From contig NZ_JACJVR010000106.1 in NCBI RefSeq assembly GCF_014212175.1, positions 1 through 64,000 on the forward strand: 64,000 nucleotides of DNA, written 5' to 3'. This document shows, one piece after another, positions 1 to 9,653 of this stretch. Made by a program: the position numbers and the translations under genes. Below the pieces are notes generated by a model. It was not told the origin of the DNA. It saw only the letters and a list, made by a program, of their open reading frames with translations, and did no database searches. The stretch is from Cohnella xylanilytica. Its GTDB lineage: Bacteria > Bacillota > Bacilli > Paenibacillales > Paenibacillaceae. Positions within the stretch are counted from its first letter, which is position 1. Each line of letters opens with the position of its first letter.

Positions 1-1
1 C

Positions 2-1618
2 GCTTTCGAAATTCAGGATGAATTGATCTACAAGGTCGGAGAGGAGAGGAACGCGACGATTGACGAGAAGATCATACAGACGGTCGCCGTCCAGCGGATG
101 CTGATGCGAGTCGCCTTGCTGAAGCCGGAGATCGGCACCGTCATCTTGATCGGCCGGGATAACAGCGTGTTCCAATATTCGAATACGACCAGCAGAGTCA
201 ACGAGAATAACCTGTTGTCGCGAGACTGGTACAAACGTCTAGACCCGTCGGGCGACACCTTCTTTATGACCGGTCTGCATGATCGTTCCTATTATGAGGA
301 CAAAGGGGCTGGAGCTATCGTGACGGTGGGAAGACTTCTATATAGCTCCGACGGGGCTTACGCGGGTATGCTTCTTATCGATCTGGACCCCTTCTCGCTG
401 CTTCAGCTGGACCAGGATTTTGTCGCCGCCCGCAACAAGTACGGAATGAGGGTCATCATCCGCAATCGTCAAGACCGGATCGTGTATCATTCGGATGCGG
501 CCAGCGGCAAGCTGTCCTGGATGCAGGTTCTCGAATCCGAGGCGGAGCCTGCCAAGGACGCGGGAAGCCAGGATCGGATCGTCTTAACGGGAAGCACGGC
601 GAAGGGGGAATTGTCGATCCGAACGGAGATCCCGAGGGCGAAGCTTCTGTATAAAATCAATCGAATCAAAGGCATGACCGTGATTCTCATCCTGACGAGC
701 TGCTTGATCGTCACTCTCCTCTCCCTAGGTTTAAGCTATACGATTACAAAGCCTATCAAGGCGCTGCGAAGAAGCATGAAGCAGGCGGAGGTCGGCCAAT
801 ACCTGCCGATCGAGAAGAGACAGGCGAACGACGAGATCGGAAGCCTGGTGAACAGTTACAACAAGATGATCGTCACGATCCGGACGTTGATCGAAGAAGT
901 GTACATGGCGGAGATCAAACGGCGTCAAGCCCAATTCACGGCGCTGCAAAATCAGATCAATCCGCACATGCTGTACAACACCTTGGAATCGATTCGGATG
1001 AAGGCGCTGATGAAGGACGACGAGGAGACGGCCGGCATGATCAAGATTCTGGCCCGCATGTTCCGGCTCGCGTTAGGCAAGGAAGGGAGGCGCCATTCGA
1101 TCAAGCACGAGCTGGAATATACGATCCATTATTTGCAGCTTCAGAACATTCGATTCGACAACAACTTCCGGCTGCATGTCCGAATCCCCGACGAGTTGCA
1201 GGACTGCGGCATCATCCCCCTCGTCTTCCAGCCGATCGTGGAGAACAGCATTAATCATGGCTTCGAGGATTACGGAAGGATCATGAGGATCGAGATCGAG
1301 GGCATTCGAACGGCGGAGGGCGATCTCTTGATTCGGATTCGGGACGACGGGATCGGCATGTCATCGGACAAGCAAGCAGAGCTGCAGGAGCTGCTGCAGG
1401 GCGCGGAAGCGAAGAAGCACAAGCTCGAGCCTACGGACGAATCCGCCGGAAGCGGTCTTGGTCTGCTCAATATCGCGGAACGCATTAAGCTTCAATATGG
1501 CGATCGCTATTATTTAAGGCTGGTTCCCGCGATTCGGGACGGGACGACCATCGAGATGTTGATTCCCGACACGACGATCGGATTGACGTACGGCGAGAAT
1601 ACGGGGGTGTCGGAATGA
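2..1618 (+). CDS. YesM-type sensor histidine kinase (5' end outside window)
   Basis: Membrane sensor kinase that would phosphorylate the YesN-type regulator encoded next. The frame is open to the first base, so the N-terminus, including a first membrane segment, lies outside; a TTG at 23 is only an internal codon. Visible parts in order: extracellular Cache-like region, one membrane helix (ILILTSCLIVTLLSLGLSY, about 670-730 nt), HAMP linker, His_kinase domain with QINPHMLYNTLESI (phospho-acceptor His codon at 965), and HATPase with VENSINHGFED, DDGIGM and GSGLGL. The stop overlaps the next start as ATGA, so the pair is translationally coupled. Such pairs sense extracellular sugars or the sugar-loaded binding protein in Paenibacillaceae and usually control the adjacent importer; here that importer starts at 3346. 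Confidence 0.93.
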   Translation, partial: AFEIQDELIYKVGEERNATIDEKIIQTVAVQRMLMRVALLKPEIGTVILIGRDNSVFQYSNTTSRVNENNLLSRDWYKRLDPSGDTFFMTGLHDRSYYEDKGAGAIVTVGRLLYSSDGAYAGMLLIDLDPFSLLQLDQDFVAARNKYGMRVIIRNRQDRIVYHSDAASGKLSWMQVLESEAEPAKDAGSQDRIVLTGSTAKGELSIRTEIPRAKLLYKINRIKGMTVILILTSCLIVTLLSLGLSYTITKPIKALRRSMKQAEVGQYLPIEKRQANDEIGSLVNSYNKMIVTIRTLIEEVYMAEIKRRQAQFTALQNQINPHMLYNTLESIRMKALMKDDEETAGMIKILARMFRLALGKEGRRHSIKHELEYTIHYLQLQNIRFDNNFRLHVRIPDELQDCGIIPLVFQPIVENSINHGFEDYGRIMRIEIEGIRTAEGDLLIRIRDDGIGMSSDKQAELQELLQGAEAKKHKLEPTDESAGSGLGLLNIAERIKLQYGDRYYLRLVPAIRDGTTIEMLIPDTTIGLTYGENTGVSE

Positions 1619-3208
1619 AGATCGTGCTAGTGGACGACGAGAAGGGCATCGTGGACGGTCTTGCCAAAATGATCGGCCGCTATCTTCCGGAATGCCAGGT
1701 TGTCGGTGCGGCCTATAACGGAGCCGAAGGCTTCCGATCCGTTCAACAGCGGCGTCCGGATATCGTCATTACGGATATTCGAATGCCGAAGGAAGACGGG
1801 CTGGACATGATTAAACGGTTGAAGGAAGCGGGCAACCAGACGAAGTTTATTTTGCTGAGCGGCTATGCCGACTTCGAGTACGCCAGAAGAGGCATGCAGC
1901 TTGGCGTGCAGTTCTACATCAACAAACCGGTCGAGGAAGAGGAGCTTCGGGATTGCGTCCATCGGGTGATGGAAGCGATCCGGGAAGACAGGGTCAAACG
2001 GCAGGAGGTGGACGAGCTCAAGCAGGAGGTTCGAAGCCGAATCCAGGAAGAGGCTATACGGAATATCATCGAACTCGGGAACGAGCAAACTTCCGATCTG
2101 GCGGAAGAGCTCATCCGAAGCGCCGGCATCCCGACGAAGGATACTCGCTTCGCGTCCGTGCTTATCGAGCTCGACGGCAGCGTCGAATCGTTGAAGGAGA
2201 CGGGGCTGCAACCGCTGTATCGTCTAATGGACGAAGCCTTATGCCGATACAAGCAGGTCTATCGGTTTCATTATTCGGGAACGCAGATCGCCGCGGTGGT
2301 CGCCCATCACGGACCCATTCGCTGCGAAGAGCTGATTAGCTCCATCCATCGACTGAAGGAAGCGGCCTACCGCGAATTCAAGCTGTCGATGACCGTCGGA
2401 ATCGAGCACGGCGCACAATCGGGCGACGGGCATCGGCCAATCCTTCGAGGAAGCTCAGACGGCGTTATGCTACAAGGTCATCAAGGGAACGGACGCCGTC
2501 ATTCCCTTCTCCGATATCCGTTCGGCCGAGAGGCGTCACCCGGTTCCCGAATCGCTGATCGGCGCCCTGCAGAACGGTCTCGAAGAGTTGAACGAAGCGG
2601 AATGCGACCGGGTCATTCGCGAGATCTTTCGGCGATTGGGGACGGAGCCGGGCATGAGCCCGGCCGAGCTTCAGCTGCAATGCTTAACGATCCTTCTGTC
2701 GAGCGCGCGAACCCTGAGCTTTGAGCAGCTGCAGCAGAACGACTTCCTGGGCCGTCACATCCTGACCTTGGAGGGCATCTCCCGGTTCCGCACGCTGGAC
2801 AGCCTGGAGAATTGGATGATTCAAGTCATGCGGGGAATCCTTGCATTTAAGCGGGAGCATCGTATTCCGAAGAAGAAGAACCTTATCGCCGAGGTCAAGG
2901 AGTACGTCTCGAAGCACTATCAGGAATCGATTACTTTAGCGGACCTCGCCGCCCGGTTTTATCTCAGTCCCATTTATTTGAGTCAGCTCTTCAAGCAGAG
3001 GACGGGAGATACGTATTTGAACTATGTGGTGCAGGTTCGGATCGACAGAGCGAAGGAGCTTCTCGAGAATACGGATCTGAAGGTGTACGAGATCTGTCAG
3101 AAGGTAGGCTATTCGGACACGCAGCATTTCGCCAGGCTGTTCGAGCGACTGACCGGGTCCAAGCCAAGCGAGTATCGCAAAAGGGCGCAAGAAGGCAAGC
3201 GCATCTAG
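1615..3208 (+). pseudogene. YesN-type AraC response regulator, frameshifted
   Basis: Receiver domain with acidic pair D7/D8, phospho-acceptor D54 in VITDIRMPKEDG and the Lys of FYINKP, then a linker, then a C-terminal AraC double helix-turn-helix (ITLADLAARFYLSPIYLSQL ... VGYSDTQHFARLF). The two halves are in different frames. Reading from ATG 1615 stays sensible to about 2425 (SMTVGIEHGAQSG) and then turns to nonsense, ending at 2724. The continuation (GQSFEEAQTALCYKV, from about 2432) is in the +1 frame and runs to TAG 3208. One extra base, or two missing, near 2415-2432 explains it. As written the product lacks DNA binding. It is either a real loss of the regulator of the 3346 operon or a sequencing error; no long homopolymer is present at the site. 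Confidence 0.88.
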
Positions 3209-3232
3209 CCACTCCGGCCGGGGTGGCTTTTC
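3209..3232 (+). terminator. Rho-independent terminator after the response regulator
   Basis: The stop codon is followed directly by the arms CCACTCCGG and CCGGGGTGG (one G-T pair) and CTTTTC. Confidence 0.75.
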
Positions 3233-3274
3233 TAATTCTTGAAAATGGCCTTGTTTAAACGAAAGAATGCCCGA

Positions 3275-3303
3275 TTGAGAGAAAACGCTCCCAATTCTAT
3301 AGT
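3275..3303 (+). promoter_or_regulatory. Sigma-A promoter of the first ABC operon, with cre-like spacer
   Basis: TTGAGA (3275-3280), 17-nt spacer, TATAGT (3298-3303). The spacer holds AGAAAACGCTCCCA, two mismatches from the cre consensus, so CcpA control is possible but weakly supported. Confidence 0.6.
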
Positions 3304-3345
3304 TAGGGTGTAAGCGAATTCAACCAGAACTACGGGGGGAATGAA

Positions 3346-4251
3346 TTGAAAGAAACGGCATCCTATCGAATGAGAATACACTGGCCGCTGTATGTCATGG
3401 CGATTCCGGGCCTCGTTTTTCTCGTCATTTTCAAATTCGTGCCCTTGGTCGGCTCCGCGATCGCCTTCCAGGACTATTCGGTCTTCAAGGGGTTCACCCA
3501 CAGTCCCTGGGTAGGGTTCAAGCACTTCGAGACCCTTCTTCATCATCCCGACTTCGCGAGAGTGTTCGGCAACACGCTCCTTCTGGGTTTGCTAAGAGTC
3601 GTATTGGTCTTCCCGGTGCCCGTCCTGCTGGCGCTGATGATCAACGAGATTCGGAAGTCTGCGCTCAGGAAAGGGATTCAGACCGCGCTCTATATCCCGC
3701 ATTTTCTATCTTGGGTTGTCGTGGCCGGAATCATCTTCGACTTCTTCTCTCTAAGCGGGCTGTTCAACATCGTGCTCGGCTGGTTCGGAGCCGAACCCGT
3801 GCTGGCGATGCAGGACAGCGCCTACTTCCGTCCGGTCTACGTCCTCTCCTCCATATGGAGAGACGCCGGGTGGGGAACGGTGGTCTATATGGCCGCCATT
3901 AGCGCGATAGACCCCCAGCTTTACGAATCGGCCATGATCGACGGCGCTTCGAAGTTCAGGCAGATTCGCCACATTACGTTTCCGTTGGTCTTGCCGACCG
4001 TTCTGGTGTTGTTCCTGCTCGAGATCGGCAACTTCCTGGATCTAGGCTTCGATCAAGTGTTTAACCTGCTCACGCCGATGACGTACAGCGCAGGGGATAT
4101 CCTGGATACGTACGTGTTCCGGACGGGAATCCAGCAAGCGCAATACAGCTTTGCTACGGCGGTTGGGCTATTCCAATCGGTGATCGGATTTATTCTGGTG
4201 TACATCTTCAACAGACTCTCGAGGAGAGTATCGGATGGGGGGCTCTGGTAG
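3346..4251 (+). CDS. Sugar ABC transporter permease, LplB family
   Basis: First permease of a CUT1-type importer, 301 aa with six predicted membrane helices, starting after a basic N-terminus (SYRMRIHWPLYVMAIPGLVFL). The EAA loop that contacts the ATPase is YESAMIDGASKFRQIRHITFP. TTG at 3346 is chosen because the nearby ATG at 3341 meets a stop after two codons, and GGGGGG lies at 3334-3339. The second permease starts 2 nt after the stop. No ATPase gene is in the window; importers of this class normally share one MsmX-type ATPase encoded elsewhere. Confidence 0.93.
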   Translation: MKETASYRMRIHWPLYVMAIPGLVFLVIFKFVPLVGSAIAFQDYSVFKGFTHSPWVGFKHFETLLHHPDFARVFGNTLLLGLLRVVLVFPVPVLLALMINEIRKSALRKGIQTALYIPHFLSWVVVAGIIFDFFSLSGLFNIVLGWFGAEPVLAMQDSAYFRPVYVLSSIWRDAGWGTVVYMAAISAIDPQLYESAMIDGASKFRQIRHITFPLVLPTVLVLFLLEIGNFLDLGFDQVFNLLTPMTYSAGDILDTYVFRTGIQQAQYSFATAVGLFQSVIGFILVYIFNRLSRRVSDGGLW

Positions 4252-4253
4252 AC

Positions 4254-5123
4254 ATGTTCGCATCGAGAGGGGAAAAAGCATTCGTTACGGCCATCACCGT
4301 CATTCTCATCCTCGTGTCTATCGTGGCGATCATCCCGCTCCTGTCCGTGATCTCCACGTCGTTAAGCTCCCGGAGCGCCGTGGACATGAACCTGGTCACA
4401 ATCTGGCCGAAGCAGTTCACGCTCGACTCATGGGGCTACATTATCGATCGAGCCGACCTGTGGAGATCGTTCCTTCTCACTCTCGTCACGACGGTCGTCG
4501 GGACGATATCGGCGCTGCTGTTAACCGCATTGCTGGCCTACCCGCTATCCAAGCCGGAGTACCGCTGGGGAGCGGTCGTGATGGTCGGCGTCGTCATCGC
4601 CATGATCTTCAAGGCTCCGATCGTTCCTTACTTCCTGACGGTACGCGGCATCGGCCTTTACGATAATCCGTTGGTGTTGATCATTCCTCAAATTTTGAAT
4701 CCGTTTAATCTGATCATCATGAGGACCTTCTTCAAGCAATTCCCGAAGGAGTTGGAGGAGGCCGCCTTCCTGGAAGGCAGCGGCTACTTCCGGATGCTGT
4801 TCCAATTCGTCCTTCCGCTGTCCAAAGCGGTCTTGGCGACGCTCGCGCTATTCTATGGCGTCGTGCTCTGGAACCAATTCCAGCATCCGTTGCTGTTCCT
4901 GCAAAATCCGGATTGGTTCCCGCTGCAAATCAAGATCCGGCAGTTCATCACCGACGACAACGTGATTATTCCCGGAGCCGTCTCCGGCGCCGATCTGAAC
5001 TACAACGCGCGGACCTTAAGAGCGACGACCGTTATTTTCGCCATTATCCCGGTCGTTGCCGTGTATCCGTTCTTGCAGAAGTACTTCGTCAAAGGGGCCA
5101 TGATCGGCTCCGTGAAAGGGTAA
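4254..5123 (+). CDS. Carbohydrate ABC transporter permease, YtcP (MalG) family
   Basis: Second permease of the same importer, 289 aa, six membrane helices. The EAA loop is LEEAAFLEGSGYFRMLFQFV. The C-terminal sequence FLQKYFVKGAMIGSVKG is typical of YtcP proteins. It begins 2 nt after the first permease and is followed by the binding protein. The family partners LplB-type permeases in import of oligosaccharides from plant cell wall polymers; the substrate cannot be read from the sequence. Confidence 0.93.
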   Translation: MFASRGEKAFVTAITVILILVSIVAIIPLLSVISTSLSSRSAVDMNLVTIWPKQFTLDSWGYIIDRADLWRSFLLTLVTTVVGTISALLLTALLAYPLSKPEYRWGAVVMVGVVIAMIFKAPIVPYFLTVRGIGLYDNPLVLIIPQILNPFNLIIMRTFFKQFPKELEEAAFLEGSGYFRMLFQFVLPLSKAVLATLALFYGVVLWNQFQHPLLFLQNPDWFPLQIKIRQFITDDNVIIPGAVSGADLNYNARTLRATTVIFAIIPVVAVYPFLQKYFVKGAMIGSVKG

Positions 5124-5135
5124 CGATTCGATTCG

Positions 5136-5158
5136 GTTTAAAGGCAATAGCCTTAAAC
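5136..5158 (+). other. Hairpin upstream of the binding-protein gene
   Basis: GTTTAAAGGC and GCCTTAAAC pair around AATA, with one bulged A. It lies between the second permease and the lipoprotein gene and has no U-tract. Inference: an mRNA processing or stability element that lets the binding protein be made in excess. Confidence 0.4.
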
Positions 5159-5188
5159 ATAATAAGACGAATTGAGGGGGAACAACGC

Positions 5189-6778
5189 GTGAACTTCAAA
5201 AAGATGGGGCTATTGGCCGCGGCAGGCATTCTATCGATTACGGCTCTTGCCGGCTGCGGAGGCAACAACGACGATTCTTCCGAAGGAGCTTCCGCTTCGG
5301 CCTCCAATCCGGCCTCGAGCGGCGGCGATGCCGTCGATATCGAAGTATGGGGGACCAATATCGGCTACAAACCGGTTACCAAGGGCAGCAAGACGTATGA
5401 GTTCTTCAAGGATAAACTGGGCGTCGGCGTCATCAACCCGTATGTGGAATGGAATGGGGGCACCAACTATTTAAACCAGTTGAACCTGAAGATCGCTTCC
5501 GGCGAAATGCCCGATTTGTTCGTTCCTTACGGGGGCATCGAAAACAACTTGGCCAAAAACGGAGCGATCGCCGATCTGACCGATCTCCTGCCGAAGTACG
5601 CGCCGAATTTATGGGAAGCGATTCCGCAGGATGTCTGGAATATCGTCAAAGCCAACGATCCTACCGGTCAGGGCAAAATTTATTATATCCCCAGTCTCGT
5701 GGACTACGGAAGATATGGCGGCATGATTCGTCAGGATTGGCTGGACAAGCTGAACTTGCAAATGCCGAAGACGCAAGAGGATTACGTGAAAGTGCTGGAG
5801 GCGTTCCGGGATCGGGATCCCAACGGCAACGGGCAGAAGGATGAGCTTCCGACCGGCGGTCGTCAAGAGGCGCGTTGGATGGATCACCTGTTCGCCATGT
5901 ACGGCGTCGCCATGTTCGAAGGCTATCCGGATTGGGATCTTTACGACGGCCAACTGACGTATTCCGCCGTCACACCGAATATGAAGGCTGCGTTAGAGTT
6001 TATCGCCAAGCTGTACAAGGAGGGCTTGATCGATAAGGAAACGCTTCTGAACGATAAGGCCAAATGGGACGGCAAGGTTGCGGCGAACAAGGCGGGCAAT
6101 TACTTCCATTGGGTAGAACAAATGCCTCTTTATCTGGATAACTTGCAAAAGAACACGGGCGTGAAGGGCCAGTTCTCCCTGCTCCCCGTACCGGAAGTTC
6201 AGGGCTACAAAGGCTTCTACACCTGGAAGAGAATGGGCAATCCGCAATGGGTCGTCAAGAACAACAAAGACGAGACGAAGCTGATGGCCACCTTGAAGCT
6301 GTTGAATAATGTATATGACAAGAAAAATTGGAAGGATTTATACCTCGGCGTAGAAGGAATGCACTACACGATGAAGGACGGCAAAGCCGTCAAGCTTCCG
6401 GACGATAAGAGCGCTCAAGAAAATGTGGGGATCCTGAATCCGGCTACGAGCTTGGCGACTCTTGATTTTACGACCGAACTCATGAAGAGTACGGCTTCGG
6501 AAGACAACCTGTGGCAGATCGATCAGGCGGTTAAAGCGATGCAGGACGCCCAGAAATACGCCAAGCCGATTGCGGGAGACGGCATGCCTTCCAGCGTATA
6601 CGACGACTACCCGGACATTAACAATCGGACGTTGTTCGTGGAATACGCCACCAAGATTATCCTCGGCCAGTACCCGATTAGCAAATTCGACGAGTTCGTA
6701 GAGAAATGGAACCAATCGGGCGGCGAAGAGGTAACGAAGCGCGCGAGAGAATGGTATGCGAAAGTGCAGCAAAAATAA
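5189..6778 (+). CDS. Extracellular sugar-binding lipoprotein, YtcQ type
   Basis: Large solute-binding protein of the 3346 importer, 529 aa. GTG at 5189 is preferred over the much longer upstream open frame because GAGGGGG sits at 5174-5180 and translation then gives a proper lipoprotein signal: positively charged start, hydrophobic core LLAAAGILSITALAG, lipobox LAGC. A low-complexity Ser/Ala/Asn linker follows, then the bilobal domain (DIEVWGTNIGYKP ... EMPDLFVPYGG ... GMIRQDWLDKLNLQMPKTQEDY). The length of over 500 aa is normal for YtcQ-type proteins and longer than MalE. The ligand is not deducible; neighbouring GH106-like and GH43 enzymes suggest rhamnose- or arabinose-containing oligosaccharides. 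Confidence 0.92.
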   Translation: MNFKKMGLLAAAGILSITALAGCGGNNDDSSEGASASASNPASSGGDAVDIEVWGTNIGYKPVTKGSKTYEFFKDKLGVGVINPYVEWNGGTNYLNQLNLKIASGEMPDLFVPYGGIENNLAKNGAIADLTDLLPKYAPNLWEAIPQDVWNIVKANDPTGQGKIYYIPSLVDYGRYGGMIRQDWLDKLNLQMPKTQEDYVKVLEAFRDRDPNGNGQKDELPTGGRQEARWMDHLFAMYGVAMFEGYPDWDLYDGQLTYSAVTPNMKAALEFIAKLYKEGLIDKETLLNDKAKWDGKVAANKAGNYFHWVEQMPLYLDNLQKNTGVKGQFSLLPVPEVQGYKGFYTWKRMGNPQWVVKNNKDETKLMATLKLLNNVYDKKNWKDLYLGVEGMHYTMKDGKAVKLPDDKSAQENVGILNPATSLATLDFTTELMKSTASEDNLWQIDQAVKAMQDAQKYAKPIAGDGMPSSVYDDYPDINNRTLFVEYATKIILGQYPISKFDEFVEKWNQSGGEEVTKRAREWYAKVQQK

Positions 6779-6788
6779 GGAAGGAGCG

Positions 6789-6819
6789 TCCGCCCGGCTT
6801 CGACAGGAAGCCGGGCGGA
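6789..6819 (+). terminator. Intercistronic hairpin after the binding protein
   Basis: A perfect 13-bp stem (TCCGCCCGGCTTC and its complement) with loop GACAG, followed by GCTTTCC, a poor U-tract. It is probably a leaky terminator or 3' stabiliser separating the transporter genes from the hydrolases. Confidence 0.6.
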
Positions 6820-6849
6820 GCTTTCCCTCCGAGAGTTCAGGAGGCTATC

Positions 6850-9522
6850 ATGAATTATCGTCTGCAACAATTGCTGGAGGGCCATGAGCCCAATTATATT
6901 CTTCCTTTTCTCTGGCAGCATGGGGAGGAAGAGGGGGTCATACGGGAGGAGATGGCTCGCGTTCACGAAGCCGGGATCGGGGCCGTATGCGTCGAAGCGC
7001 GGCCTCATCCGGATTTTCTCGGGCCGAAGTGGTGGTCGGATCTCGACGTTATTATGGACGAAGCCCGCAAACGCGGCATGAAGGTATGGCTGCTGGATGA
7101 CGATCACTTTCCGACGGGACATGCGGCGGGCAAGGCGATAGAGGCTCCGGAGGAGCTGCATCGGCTGTTCCTGGGAGAACGTTATATCGATACCCTCGGA
7201 CCCGCGGCCGGAGCTTCTCTGCTGCTGGATACGTTGCTGCTGACGGGACTGCGTCCGACTTACTCGACGGTCGATTATGCGCAAGGAAGGAACAAGCTTG
7301 TCTCCGTTGTCGCGGTCCGCCGCGATCCGTCGGACGGAACGCTGCTCGGCGAGCGCGTCGACCTGACGGGGAAGGCCCGCGACGGGGTTCTCTATTGGGA
7401 TATTCCGGAAGGGCATTGGCGCGTCTTCGTCATTAGCGAGAATAAGAAAGACGGCAGCAAAGCGCAAGAGGATTACCTGAACCCGCTCGATCGGGAATCC
7501 GTCCGCATTCTGCTCGACACCGTTTACGAGGCGGTGTATGAACGCTACAAGGCCGACTTCGGCCACACCTTCGCCGGATTTTTCTCGGACGAGCCCGGGT
7601 TCTATAATGACAGAACGACCTTTAACTTCGAATCGAGACCAGGCAAGCCGGGCGTCTCGCTGCCCTGGAGCCGCGAGATGCCCGCCTTGCTGGAGCGGGA
7701 GCTGGGAGAGGATTATCGCAAGTACCTCTATCTCCTCTGGCACGATGCGGGCGAGCAATCGAAGATCGTCCGGTATACCTACATGAATATCGTCAGCAAG
7801 CTGTATGGGGAGAACTTCTGCGACCAGATCGGAGAATGGTGCAGAGCCCGCGGTGTCGAGTACATCGGGCATGTGTTGGAAGATAACAACGTCCATGCCA
7901 GACTTGGCTGCGGCGCCGGCCACTTCTTCCGATCCCTCTGGGGTCAAGACATGTCGGGACTCGACGTCGTCCTGTGGCAGCTCGTTCCCGGCTTCGACGA
8001 ATTGTCCTTCCGCACGACATCCGGGGAGACGGACAGCGAGTTTTTCCACTTCGGCCTGGCTAAGCTCGGGGCGTCGCTGGGACATATCGATCCGAAAAAA
8101 CAAGGGCGAACGATGTGCGAGGTCTATGGGGCGTACGGTTGGACGGAAGGCCTGAAGCTGATGAAGTGGATAACCGACCATATGCTCGTGCGCGGCGTCA
8201 ATTATTTCGTGCCTCACTCCTTTACCCAGAGGGCGTATCCGGATCCGGATTGTCCCCCGCATCTGTATGCTGGCGGGAAGAACCCGCAATATCGTTATTA
8301 CAAGCATTTAAACCGATATATGAATCGGATCAGCCACCTGCTGTCCGGCGGAAGACACGTGGCGACCGCGTCCGTCTTGTACCACGCCGAAGCCGAGTGG
8401 TCCGGGGAAGCGATGTATTTTCATAAGCCGGTGAAGGAATTGATGCGTCGGCAGATCGATTGCGACGTTCTTCCGATCGATGTTCTGCTCCATTCGGCCA
8501 AGGTCGAAGATAGCAAGCTGCGCGTGCATCGGGAGGACTACGAGTGCCTGATCGTTCCCTTCGCGGAAGCGCTGCCGGCGGCGATGCTTCGGCGTCTTGC
8601 CGAGTTCGCCGATCAAGGCATACCCGTTCGATTCGTCGAGGGGCTGCCGCTTCGATCGAGCGAAGGCCAAGACGTATCCGCCGAATTGGCTTGTCTGGCC
8701 GAGCATCGGAACGCGAAGCGGGTCGCTCTGAACGAGCTGGCTCCGGATCTCTTGGCCGAAGGCTATTACGACGTGCGAGCAAGCGAGTACGAGCCGTATC
8801 TTCGCAGCTATCATTACGTTCATGACGGTCTGGACGTCTTTATGTTCTTTAACGAACACCCGCATCAAATCTTGTCTGCGAAGGTGACATTGCCTGTTCA
8901 AGGCGATGCATACGCGTATGACGCATTCCACAATCGGTTGAATGCTTTGAATGCAATCGCGGAGACGGAGAATGGCTCTCTAATCGTACAGCTTGTTCTT
9001 CACCCCTATGAATCGATCGTCGTTCTCCAAGGAGTCGATCTGCAAGATGATGCCGAACACCCCATAAGCGAGGGAGAGTCCGAGTTAGAGCTGAACGGGG
9101 AATGGTCCGTCGCGATCGCCGACTCGGATAGCTACCCTCGATTCACGTCTTGGGGAACGTTGACGGCTCTGACGAATATGAGCGCGCCGGCGTATTTGCC
9201 TCGATTCTCGGGCACCTTCCGCTATGAGACGGAATTCGAGTGGAAGGATTCCGCAGGAGCTGACGTTCTGCTCGACTTGGGAGAAGTCTACGAAACGGCG
9301 GAAGCGTGGGTCAACGGCGAGCCGGCGGGGGTGCGAATTTGTCCTCCGTATCGTCTCGAGATCCATGGCTTGTTAAAGAAGGGAATAAACAAGCTTGTCA
9401 TCGAAGTGACCAACACCTTGGCGAAGGAACAGCACGACTTCTTGTCGGCCTTCGCGCAGCAGGAACCGAGCGGCTTGATCGGGCCCGTCAAATTGATGAA
9501 GTTGTCAGAAGGGACAATCTAG
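6850..9522 (+). CDS. GH106-like glycosyl hydrolase
   Basis: Predicted cytoplasmic glycosidase of 890 aa without signal peptide. ATG 6850 is chosen because of the AGGAGG just upstream; an open frame continues further upstream inside the hairpin region. The N-terminal part has the (beta/alpha)8 layout of the GH106/alpha-L-rhamnosidase-like group: LPFLWQHGEEEGVIREEMAR, GMKVWLLDDDHFPTGHAAGK, FAGFFSDEPGFYND, YIGHVLEDNN. The C-terminal 130 residues form a beta-sandwich sugar-binding domain (ELNGEWSVAIAD ... VWLDLGEV-like VLLDLGEVYETAEAWVNG). It would trim imported oligosaccharides. Family assignment is by recognition of pattern; specificity for rhamnose is inference. Confidence 0.78.
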   Translation: MNYRLQQLLEGHEPNYILPFLWQHGEEEGVIREEMARVHEAGIGAVCVEARPHPDFLGPKWWSDLDVIMDEARKRGMKVWLLDDDHFPTGHAAGKAIEAPEELHRLFLGERYIDTLGPAAGASLLLDTLLLTGLRPTYSTVDYAQGRNKLVSVVAVRRDPSDGTLLGERVDLTGKARDGVLYWDIPEGHWRVFVISENKKDGSKAQEDYLNPLDRESVRILLDTVYEAVYERYKADFGHTFAGFFSDEPGFYNDRTTFNFESRPGKPGVSLPWSREMPALLERELGEDYRKYLYLLWHDAGEQSKIVRYTYMNIVSKLYGENFCDQIGEWCRARGVEYIGHVLEDNNVHARLGCGAGHFFRSLWGQDMSGLDVVLWQLVPGFDELSFRTTSGETDSEFFHFGLAKLGASLGHIDPKKQGRTMCEVYGAYGWTEGLKLMKWITDHMLVRGVNYFVPHSFTQRAYPDPDCPPHLYAGGKNPQYRYYKHLNRYMNRISHLLSGGRHVATASVLYHAEAEWSGEAMYFHKPVKELMRRQIDCDVLPIDVLLHSAKVEDSKLRVHREDYECLIVPFAEALPAAMLRRLAEFADQGIPVRFVEGLPLRSSEGQDVSAELACLAEHRNAKRVALNELAPDLLAEGYYDVRASEYEPYLRSYHYVHDGLDVFMFFNEHPHQILSAKVTLPVQGDAYAYDAFHNRLNALNAIAETENGSLIVQLVLHPYESIVVLQGVDLQDDAEHPISEGESELELNGEWSVAIADSDSYPRFTSWGTLTALTNMSAPAYLPRFSGTFRYETEFEWKDSAGADVLLDLGEVYETAEAWVNGEPAGVRICPPYRLEIHGLLKKGINKLVIEVTNTLAKEQHDFLSAFAQQEPSGLIGPVKLMKLSEGTI

Positions 9523-9653
9523 CCGGCTTGGAGCTCGCCGATTCCGTATGAAGAAGTCGTTAAAGTACTATCGAATTGGTCGCCAAAGTATTAGTCCGCC
9601 TGGAAGGATTTCGTTAAGATGAGGAGAGTGAAACAGACTAGGAGCGTGGTCCG

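Noticed and set aside
2399-2440. Programmed frameshift in the response regulator
   Set aside because: No slippery heptamer or downstream structure is apparent, and YesN proteins are not known to need one.
4913-5188. Longer N-terminus for the first binding protein
   Set aside because: It would overlap the permease by about 200 nt and hide the lipoprotein signal; GTG 5189 has the ribosome-binding site.
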